From NCBI GenBank assembly GCA_903890595.1, contig CAITBU010000493.1:1-5539 (forward strand): a DNA stretch of 5,539 bases, given 5' to 3'. Below the pieces are notes generated by a model. That model had not been told where the DNA came from and made no database searches. It saw only the letters and a list, made by a program, of their open reading frames with translations. Every line of letters starts with the position of its first letter. Position 1 is the first letter of the stretch. Source of the DNA: an uncultured Holophagaceae bacterium (GTDB taxonomy: Bacteria; Acidobacteriota; Holophagae; Holophagales; Holophagaceae). This document shows positions 1-5,539 of this stretch, piece by piece. Both the position numbers and the translations under genes were made by a program.

Positions 1-2378
1 ACTTTGATGATCTCTTTGCCGGCCAGGTGGGACTGGGCTTCGGGGCAGGCCAGGGCGGCGCTGCGGCGGTCGTCTTCGGTGGCGGAGGCGGGCAGCGTGA
101 CGCGGCCGCGCACCTTGCCGTTCACCTGCACCACCACCAGCACCTCGTCCGCCTGCAGCAGGCTGGTGTCGGCGGCGGGCCAGGTGGCCTTCATGCAGAG
201 GCCCTCGTGGCCCAGCTGGTTCCAGAGCTGCTCGGCGATGTGCGGTGCCACGGGGGACAGCATGCGCACGAAGGCGTCCAGGGCGTGCTGGAGCACAGCG
301 CCACGGTGCGGGGCCGATGTAGGCAGGTCACCCAGGGCGTTGGACAGCTCCATGAGGCCCGAGACCACAGTGTTGAACTGGTAGCGGCGCTCCAGGTCGT
401 CCGTGAGACGGGCAACGGTCTGGTTGAGCTTGATGAGGAGGGTCTTCTCCTCCGCACTGAGCTGGTCCTTGGCGGGCAGCGGGTCGGCGCAGATGCCGTG
501 GTCATCCACCATGCGGGACACGCGCTTGAGGAAGCGGGTGGCCCCCTCGATGCCCTCGAAGCCCGTCCAGTCGATCTCCTTCTCGATGGGCGCGGCAAAG
601 ATCATGAACAGCCGCAGGGCATCGGCCCCGTAGCGGGAGATCACCGCGTCGGGGTCCACGATGTTGCCCTTGGACTTGCTCATCTTCGAGCCGTCCTTCA
701 GCACCATGCCCTGGCAGATGAGCTTCTGGAACGGTTCAGGGCCGCTGGCCAGGCCCAGGTCGCGCAGCACCTTGTAGAAGTAGCGGGCGTAGATGAGGTG
801 CATGGTGGCGTGCTCGATGCCGCCGACGTACAGGTCCACCGGCATCCAGGCATCGCTCTCGGCCTTGGCGAAGGGCAGCTCCGTGTTGGCGGGGTCGAGG
901 TAGCGCAGCCAGTACCAGCTGCTGTCCACGAAGGTGTCCATGGTGTCGGTTTCGCGACGAGCTTTCTTTCCACAGCTTGGACACGGCGTGTCCAAGAAGG
1001 AAGAACAGGTCTTCAAGGGAGAAGGACCGACGCCGGTGAAGGCCACGTCCTCGGGCAGGCGTACCGGCAGGTTCTCCGGCTTCTCGGGGACGACGCCACA
1101 GTCGTCGCAGTGCACGGTGGGGATCGGGGTGCCCCAGTAGCGCTGGCGGCTGAGGCCCCAGTCCTTGAGCTTGTAGGTGGTGGTGCGCGCGGCGCGGTCG
1201 CCCAGCTTGGCGAGCATGGCCGTGACAGCCTCGTCACTCTTCATGCCCGTGAACTCGCCGCTGTTCACCAGGGTGCCCAGGTCCCAGGCGGACTCGGACT
1301 CGATGACCTTGGGGATGGCCAGGCCGTACTTCTGGGCGAACTCGAAGTCGCGCTCGTCGTGAGCGGGCACGCCCATCACCGCACCGGTGCCGTAGTCCAT
1401 GAGCACGTAGTTGGCGGCGAACACCGGCACCTTCTCGCCGGTGAAGGGGTGGATGGCCGAGACGGCGGAGCGGTGCCCCAGCTTCTCGTCGCTGGTGAGG
1501 CGCTCTTCGCGGCTCAGGGCCGCCACCTGGTCACAGAAGGCCTTCAGGGCCGGATCCGTCTGGGCCGCCTGCTCGATGACGGGATGCTCAGTGCTGAGAG
1601 CCATGAAGGTGACGCCACAGAGGGTGTCCAGGCGGGTGGTGAACACCTCCACCTGCTCGCCCGTGTCCAGGTCGAAGGCCATGCGGGCCCCCTCGGAGCG
1701 GCCAATCCAGTGGCGCTGCATGGTCTTCACGTTCTCGGGCCAGTCCAGGCCGTCCAGGCAGGCCAGCAGCTCGTCGGCGTACTTGGTGGTCTGGAAGAAA
1801 TACTGCTCCAGGGGCTTCTGGGTCACGGGGTGGCCCGTGCGCTCGTCCTTGCCGTCCACCACCTGCTCATTAGCCAGCACGGTGCCCAGGGCCTCGCACC
1901 AGTTCACGGTGCGGTTGGCGCGGAACACGTCGCCGCGCTCCCACATCTTCAGGAACAGCCACTGGTTCCACCGGTAGTAGTCGTCCTGGAAGCTGGCGAC
2001 CTCGCGCTCCCAGTCGTAGCTGATGCCCAGCTTCTGGATCTGGCCCTTCATCTCCTCGATGTTGGCGCGGGTCCAGATGGCGGGGTGGATGCCGTTCTTG
2101 ATGGCGGCGTTCTCCGCCGGCAGGCCGAAGCTGTCCCAGCCCAGGGGGTGCATGACCTCGTAGCCCTGCATGCGGCGGAAGCGGGCCGTCACATCGCCCA
2201 GGGTGTAGTTGCGCACATGGCCCATGTGGATGCGGCCGCTGGGGTAGGGCAGCATCACCAGCATGTAGAAGGTCTTGGAGTCCGGCAGCAGGTCGGCGGC
2301 GCGCTTGGCGCGGAAGGCGCCAGACTCGATCCAGTGGCGCTGGATTGCAGGTTCCTGGGTCAGGGGCTGAAAGGGCAT
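1..2378 (-). CDS. leuS: Leucyl-tRNA synthetase (leucine--tRNA ligase, EC 6.1.1.4), C-terminus cut by window edge
   Basis: Cytosolic class I aminoacyl-tRNA synthetase that activates leucine with ATP, charges tRNA-Leu and hydrolyses mischarged products. 792 codons are visible with no frameshift. Motifs in order: HMGH (HIGH motif) at residues 51-54; editing-domain TTRLDT at 247-252, with Thr252 at the site E. coli uses for leucine discrimination; PAHDERD with Asp341 and Asp344; a zinc-ribbon-like Cys4 set (Cys424, Cys427, Cys466, Cys469); RETDTMDTFVDSSWY around 475-489; KMSKS at 565-569; anticodon-binding APHIAEQLW at 711-719; C-terminal VNGKVRG at 752-758. Only three residues separate GMVL from the SKMSKS segment, so the leucine-specific domain that E. 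coli inserts there is absent, which explains the shorter length (about 800 versus 860). The ATG at 2376-2378 is preceded by GGAG at 8 nt. Roughly 10-20 C-terminal residues lie outside the window. Divergent from the synthetase gene. Confidence 0.97.
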   Translation of the reverse strand, partial: MPFQPLTQEPAIQRHWIESGAFRAKRAADLLPDSKTFYMLVMLPYPSGRIHMGHVRNYTLGDVTARFRRMQGYEVMHPLGWDSFGLPAENAAIKNGIHPAIWTRANIEEMKGQIQKLGISYDWEREVASFQDDYYRWNQWLFLKMWERGDVFRANRTVNWCEALGTVLANEQVVDGKDERTGHPVTQKPLEQYFFQTTKYADELLACLDGLDWPENVKTMQRHWIGRSEGARMAFDLDTGEQVEVFTTRLDTLCGVTFMALSTEHPVIEQAAQTDPALKAFCDQVAALSREERLTSDEKLGHRSAVSAIHPFTGEKVPVFAANYVLMDYGTGAVMGVPAHDERDFEFAQKYGLAIPKVIESESAWDLGTLVNSGEFTGMKSDEAVTAMLAKLGDRAARTTTYKLKDWGLSRQRYWGTPIPTVHCDDCGVVPEKPENLPVRLPEDVAFTGVGPSPLKTCSSFLDTPCPSCGKKARRETDTMDTFVDSSWYWLRYLDPANTELPFAKAESDAWMPVDLYVGGIEHATMHLIYARYFYKVLRDLGLASGPEPFQKLICQGMVLKDGSKMSKSKGNIVDPDAVISRYGADALRLFMIFAAPIEKEIDWTGFEGIEGATRFLKRVSRMVDDHGICADPLPAKDQLSAEEKTLLIKLNQTVARLTDDLERRYQFNTVVSGLMELSNALGDLPTSAPHRGAVLQHALDAFVRMLSPVAPHIAEQLWNQLGHEGLCMKATWPAADTSLLQADEVLVVVQVNGKVRGRVTLPASATEDDRRSAALACPEAQSHLAGKEIIK
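951..1028 (-). other. Compositionally atypical stretch inside leuS (residues about 452-476)
   Basis: This stretch encodes the second half of the zinc-ribbon-like module, from the SPL motif through CPSCG to the RET motif. Its codons include TCT, TTG, TGT, CCA, GGA, AAA, GCT and CGT, crowded together. The two TTG codons are the only ones I saw in the visible gene. Positions 961-1020 have 31 G/C of 60 (52%), against 43 of 60 in the next 60 bases. It also has a 12-base purine run on the plus strand (994-1005). The protein sequence is normal for LeuRS and the frame is intact, so this is not a broken segment. Recombination or selection on mRNA could both explain it. Confidence 0.6.
976..996. repeat. 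Perfect 9-bp inverted repeat with 3-base loop, inside leuS
   Basis: The arms are cttggacac (976-984) and gtgtccaag (988-996), separated by ggc. The pairing stops at both outer ends (975 with 997 does not pair). It lies within the leuS codons for Leu-Asp-Thr-Pro-Cys-Pro-Ser and inside the atypical stretch. The mRNA could form a stable hairpin here. No T-run follows on either strand, so it does not look like an intrinsic terminator. Confidence 0.7.
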
Positions 2379-2494
2379 GGCGAAGACTCCGCTGGAACCC
2401 TCAAGTCTACTAGGAAAGGGCCTAAGTACCGAGGTTGCACCCCTGAAAGGCCCGCCAGCCCTACACTGGGGGCTCATCGCACTGTGCCCTTTCA
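2368..2494. repeat. 10-bp inverted repeat spanning the intergenic region
   Basis: TGAAAGGGCA at 2368-2377 overlaps the leuS start codon. Its exact reverse complement TGCCCTTTCA lies at 2485-2494, just before the synthetase gene. A third partial copy, TGAAAGG, is at 2444-2450. The arrangement could be a pair of regulator sites, one beside each start, but it could also be chance. Confidence 0.35.
2387..2390 (-). promoter_or_regulatory. Ribosome binding site of leuS
   Basis: GGAG on the minus strand, 8 nt before the leuS ATG. This good Shine-Dalgarno match supports the chosen start. No other ATG, GTG or TTG in frame was seen just upstream. Confidence 0.75.
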
Positions 2495-2501
2495 ACCCTG
2501 C

Positions 2502-2506
2502 GAAAG
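2502..2506 (+). promoter_or_regulatory. Weak ribosome binding site of the synthetase gene
   Basis: GAAAG, 6 nt before the ATG at 2513. It is a poor Shine-Dalgarno match, but the start is well constrained: the nearest in-frame stop upstream is TGA at 2444-2446, and no ATG, GTG or TTG codon lies in frame between it and 2513. The GAAAG also pairs with CTTTC at 2489-2493 across an 8-base loop, so a small hairpin could partly hide it. Confidence 0.4.
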
Positions 2507-2512
2507 CCCCGC

Positions 2513-5500
2513 ATGACCCCTGCTCCAGACCTGACTGCCGCCGCCCCCGCACCCCCGCGCCTGCTGCAGGCCTGCTTCGAGGCCGCCGCAGCCCGCTGGC
2601 CAGAGCAACTGGCGGTGGATGTGCCACCGGGGCCCGGCCGGGACCAGCGGCACACCGCAACCTATGCGGAGCTGGCGGCCCGCGCCCACACCCTGGCGGC
2701 CCTGCTGCGGCCCCGGCTGACCCGCGATGCCATCGTCGCCCTCCACCTCTGCCGAGACACGCCGGACCTCTACGCTGCCCAGCTGGCGGTGCTGCTGGCG
2801 GGGGGAGCCTGGACCTGCATCGATCCTACGTTTCCCGATGATCAGGTGCAGGCCATCCTCGACGATGCCGCCCCCGCCGCCGTCCTGGCCGATGCGGCCG
2901 GGGTCGCGCGGCTGCAGCGACTGCACCCGGGCACCGACCTGCTGGTGGACACCGCCGCCTACCTGGCGACGGCCCCGGCGGCAGCGCCCCTCGCGGCCGC
3001 CCCCTGGCAGGACGCCCAGAGCCTGGCCTACCTCATCTACACCTCGGGCACCACAGGCAAGCCCAAGGGCGTGATGATCCAGCAGGCGGGCATCACCAGC
3101 CTGGTGATGGGCGACCTCGCCGAGTTTGGCCTGGGCCCCGGTGACCGCGTGGCCCAGGGCTCGTCGGCGGCCTACGACTCCTCCGTGGAGGAGGGCTGGC
3201 TGGCCCTGGCCTCGGGCGCCACGGTGGTGGTCATGGACGATGCGGCGGCCCGCCTGGGCCCCGACCTCGTGCCCTGGCTCCAGGCAGAACGCATCACGGT
3301 CTTCTGCCCGCCCCCGACCCTGCTGCGGGCCACGGGCTGCGAGGATCCCAGCACCGCCCTGCCGGACCTAAAACTTCTCTACGTGGGTGGCGAGGCCCTG
3401 CCCCAGGACGTGGCCGACCGCTGGGGCCAGGGCCGGCGCCTGGTCAATGGCTACGGCCCCACGGAGTGCACCGTCACCGCCCTGCGCACGGACATCGTTC
3501 CGGGCGCCCCCATCACCATCGGCAGACCCGTCCCACGCCTGCGGGCCTGGGTGCTGGATGCGGCCCTGGCCGAGGTGACACCGGGACAACCCGGTGAGCT
3601 CTGCATCGGCGGACCTGGCTTGGCCCGCGGCTACCGCAACGACGCCGAAACCACGGCCCTGAAGTTCATTGAGCACCCCGTCTTCGGCCGCATCTACCGC
3701 ACGGGGGACCTGGCGCTGCGGGGGCCCGACGGTGCTCACCACTACCTGGGCCGCATGGACACCCAGGTGAAGCTGCGAGGCTACCGCATCGAGCTGGAGG
3801 CCATCGAGGCCCGGCTGGTGGAGCACATGGGCGTGCGGGCCGCCGCCTGTGCGGTGCAGGGTGAAGGCGCTCGCCAGACCCTGGTGGGGTTCTTCGTACC
3901 CGAGGACCCCGGCATCGTCCCCCTGGGCGAGCACCTCAAGGCCTGGCTGCGCCTCAGCCTGCCGGCTTACATGGTGCCGGGGTACCTGGCACCGCTGGCG
4001 GAGCTGCCCGTCAGCGTGAGCGGCAAGCTGGACCGCCGCAGCCTGCCCCCGGTGCGCACCGCCGGCGAGGCCCTGGAGCCCGGCGAGCCCCCGCGCGATG
4101 CCACGGAGGCCGCCCTGGCCCGCGCCTTCCGCGAGGTCCTGGCCCTGGCGGCGGATGCCCCCATCCATGCGGACTTCTTCAGCGATCTGGGCGGCGACAG
4201 CCTGGGGGCCGCCATGGTGGTGTCCCTCCTGCGGGACGATCCCACCACCGCCGCCGTCACGGTGCGCGACATCTACGAGGCCCCCACCATCGCGGAGCTG
4301 GCCCCCCGCCTGCAGGCCTCCCGACGGGCGCCCGCAAAAGCACTGGGTGACAGTGCGCCGCCCCTCCGCACCCGGGCCAACCCGCCAGGCCCAGCCCTGG
4401 CGCTCCACACCCTCTGCCTGCTGGCCACCTTGGCCCTGGGCGCCCCGCTGACTTACCTCCTAACCTTCCAGCTGGTACCCGCCCTGGCCCAGCGCCTAGG
4501 CCTGCTCCCGCTCATCCTGCTGGCGCCGCTGCTCTCGGCCGCGGGCCTGGCCCTGTGGACGCCCCTTGCCCTGGCCTACGCCGTGCTGGTGAAGCGCGTC
4601 CTGATCGGCCGCTACCAGCCCCTCACAGCCCCGGTATGGGGCAGCTTCCACACCCGCAACTGGATGGTGCAGCAGGCTGTACGCCTGGTGCCCTGGGGCC
4701 TCCTCACAGGCACGGTTCTCCACGCCGCCGCCCTGCGGGCCCTCGGTGCACGCATCGGCCAGCGGGTGCACATCCACCGCGGCGTACAGCTGCTGCGGGG
4801 TGGCTGGGACCTCCTGGACATCGGCGATGACGCCACCTTGAGCCAGGACGTGGCGCTGATGCTGGTGGACCTCGAAGCCGGTCTGGTCAAGGTGGGGCCC
4901 ATCACCATCGGTGCCAGTGCCACCCTGGAGGTGCGTGCCAGCGTGGACGGCCACACCGAGGTCGGGGCCGGGGCCTGCCTCACGGCTCTGTCGCACCTCC
5001 CTGCCGGCAGCCGGATCCCCGTAGGCGAGCGCTGGCACGGCATCCCTGCCCAGCCTGCCGGACGGGCACCCGAGGCCCCCGCCCTGCCCCCCGGCACCCA
5101 GGACACCAGCTTCGGCTTCACCTGCCGCCTGCTGGCCGCCCGCCTGGCCCTGGCGATGTTCCTGTCACTGCCGGTGGACCTGCTCTTCGTGGCCCTGGCC
5201 CTGGGCTCAGGGTGGACACTCGCTACCGCGCTGGACGGCCTCGCCACCCCCGCCACGCTCATCCTCCTGGTGGTCTCGCTGCCCCTCACCCTCATCGCCC
5301 AGGCCCTGGCAGCGCAGGCCCTGGGGCCGGTGGAGCCCGGCGTCCTGGGGCGCTGGAGCCCCGCCTACCTGCGGGTCTGGCTCAAGTCCGGCCTGGTGGA
5401 CGCTGCCGGCCAGTGGCTCAGCGGCACCCTCTTCTGGCCCTTCTGGCTCCGCCTGGCGGGCATGCGCATCGGCCCCGGCTGCGAGCTCAGCACCATCATC

Positions 5501-5539
5501 GACGTGGTGCCCGAGCTGGTGACCATCGGGCCCGAGACC
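2513..5539 (+). CDS. Pls/PosA-like membrane nonribosomal peptide synthetase (A-T-TM-beta-helix), C-terminus cut by window edge
   Basis: Probably activates one amino acid, loads it on its own carrier domain and joins units into a short homopolymer at the cytoplasmic membrane, as epsilon-poly-L-lysine synthetase Pls does. Adenylation domain, about 15-510: YTSGTTGKPKG 176-186, YDSSVEE 221-227, NGYGPTE 312-318, GELCIGG 361-367, YRTGDL 395-400, GRMDTQVKLRGYRIE 413-427, catalytic Lys505. Carrier domain, about 530-605: LGGDS 559-563, with Ser563 the phosphopantetheine site. Membrane segments near 631-652 and 664-693. First left-handed beta-helix domain, about 744-846, with degenerate hexapeptides (IGDDA, VGPITIGA) and a closing ERWHGIPA. 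Further membrane segments near 873-897 and 914-937. A second beta-helix domain begins at about 983 (RIGPGCELSTIIDVVPELVTIG). No condensation (HHxxxDG) or thioesterase domain is visible. Family members run to about 1300 residues, so roughly 300 are missing. Family assignment is firm; the product is inferred. Confidence 0.9.
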   Translation, partial: MTPAPDLTAAAPAPPRLLQACFEAAAARWPEQLAVDVPPGPGRDQRHTATYAELAARAHTLAALLRPRLTRDAIVALHLCRDTPDLYAAQLAVLLAGGAWTCIDPTFPDDQVQAILDDAAPAAVLADAAGVARLQRLHPGTDLLVDTAAYLATAPAAAPLAAAPWQDAQSLAYLIYTSGTTGKPKGVMIQQAGITSLVMGDLAEFGLGPGDRVAQGSSAAYDSSVEEGWLALASGATVVVMDDAAARLGPDLVPWLQAERITVFCPPPTLLRATGCEDPSTALPDLKLLYVGGEALPQDVADRWGQGRRLVNGYGPTECTVTALRTDIVPGAPITIGRPVPRLRAWVLDAALAEVTPGQPGELCIGGPGLARGYRNDAETTALKFIEHPVFGRIYRTGDLALRGPDGAHHYLGRMDTQVKLRGYRIELEAIEARLVEHMGVRAAACAVQGEGARQTLVGFFVPEDPGIVPLGEHLKAWLRLSLPAYMVPGYLAPLAELPVSVSGKLDRRSLPPVRTAGEALEPGEPPRDATEAALARAFREVLALAADAPIHADFFSDLGGDSLGAAMVVSLLRDDPTTAAVTVRDIYEAPTIAELAPRLQASRRAPAKALGDSAPPLRTRANPPGPALALHTLCLLATLALGAPLTYLLTFQLVPALAQRLGLLPLILLAPLLSAAGLALWTPLALAYAVLVKRVLIGRYQPLTAPVWGSFHTRNWMVQQAVRLVPWGLLTGTVLHAAALRALGARIGQRVHIHRGVQLLRGGWDLLDIGDDATLSQDVALMLVDLEAGLVKVGPITIGASATLEVRASVDGHTEVGAGACLTALSHLPAGSRIPVGERWHGIPAQPAGRAPEAPALPPGTQDTSFGFTCRLLAARLALAMFLSLPVDLLFVALALGSGWTLATALDGLATPATLILLVVSLPLTLIAQALAAQALGPVEPGVLGRWSPAYLRVWLKSGLVDAAGQWLSGTLFWPFWLRLAGMRIGPGCELSTIIDVVPELVTIGPET

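Larger units (their letters stand above)
2379..2512. promoter_or_regulatory. Divergent intergenic region between leuS and the synthetase gene
   Basis: These 134 bp must hold the promoters of both genes unless the synthetase is expressed in another way. The only -10-like hexamers I found are TACACT at 2462-2467 for the plus-strand gene, and TAGACT reading 2409 to 2404 on the minus strand for leuS. Each matches four of six sigma-70 consensus positions. Neither has a recognisable -35 at 16-19 bp. A TTGCAC at 2435-2440 lies 21 bp from TACACT, which is too far for a standard promoter. I saw no T-box or leader-peptide attenuator for leuS, and the space between the candidate -10 and the start is too short for one. 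Confidence 0.45.

Noticed and set aside
976..996. An intrinsic terminator at the leuS palindrome
   Set aside because: No T-run follows the stem on either strand, and it lies inside an intact coding sequence.
945..1028. A suspected frameshift in leuS, because composition changes abruptly here
   Set aside because: Codon register was checked at 1109, 1028, 983, 941 and 683, all in phase with the ATG at 2378. The protein reads continuously through the SPL, CPSC and DTMDTF motifs.
2424..2440. A sigma-54-type promoter around TTGCA at 2435
   Set aside because: The -24 element is missing: the bases at the required distance are AAGTACC, not TGGCACG.
2435..2467. TTGCAC and TACACT as a sigma-70 promoter for the synthetase gene
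   Set aside because: The spacer is 21 bp, outside the usual 16-19 bp range. At best the TACACT alone is a candidate -10.
27..2516. An 829-codon open frame on the plus strand running antisense to the whole of leuS
   Set aside because: It is in codon register with leuS, so its stops would arise only from leuS codons TTA, CTA and TCA, which this GC-rich gene does not use. The translation is low-complexity, rich in Gly, Ala, His, Val and Leu, with no recognisable domain.
3368..4408. A 346-codon open frame antisense to the adenylation domain
   Set aside because: It lies opposite a clear coding gene with full adenylation motifs. Its translation is repetitive Gly/Ala/Gln/His-rich sequence, typical of a GC-rich shadow frame.

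Overview
The window holds two divergent genes, both cut by the window edges, with a 134-bp intergenic region between them. The DNA is very GC-rich, and both genes favour codons ending in G or C (CTG, GCC, GGC, CGC). No TTA codon appears in either gene. This points to a high-GC bacterium. The compact LeuRS and an unusual Pls/PosA-like synthetase would fit an acidobacterium of the Holophaga/Geothrix type, but that placement is only a guess.

Positions 1-2378, minus strand: leuS, leucyl-tRNA synthetase. 792 codons plus two bases are visible, in one unbroken frame. Both class I signature motifs, the editing domain, a Cys4 zinc-ribbon-like module and most of the C-terminal domain are present. Only about 10-20 C-terminal residues seem to be missing. 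One short stretch (about 951-1028) has lower GC and different codon choice from the rest of the gene, and contains a perfect 9-bp inverted repeat.

Positions 2379-2512: the divergent intergenic region. It carries a good ribosome binding site for leuS and a weak one for the plus-strand gene. No convincing sigma-70 promoter pair is visible. A 10-bp inverted repeat spans the region.

Positions 2513-5539, plus strand: the first 1009 codons of a single-module, membrane-bound nonribosomal peptide synthetase of the Pls/PosA type (epsilon-poly-L-lysine and polyornithine synthetases). The order is adenylation domain, phosphopantetheine carrier domain, two membrane segments, a first left-handed beta-helix domain, two more membrane segments, and the start of a second beta-helix domain. 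The adenylation pocket has an acidic residue where enzymes using lysine or ornithine often have one, so the likely product is a short homopolymer of a basic amino acid. That product assignment is inference.

The two genes probably do not work together: leuS is housekeeping, and the synthetase is a specialised-metabolism gene that happens to lie beside it. No RNA genes, mobile elements or CRISPR arrays were seen.
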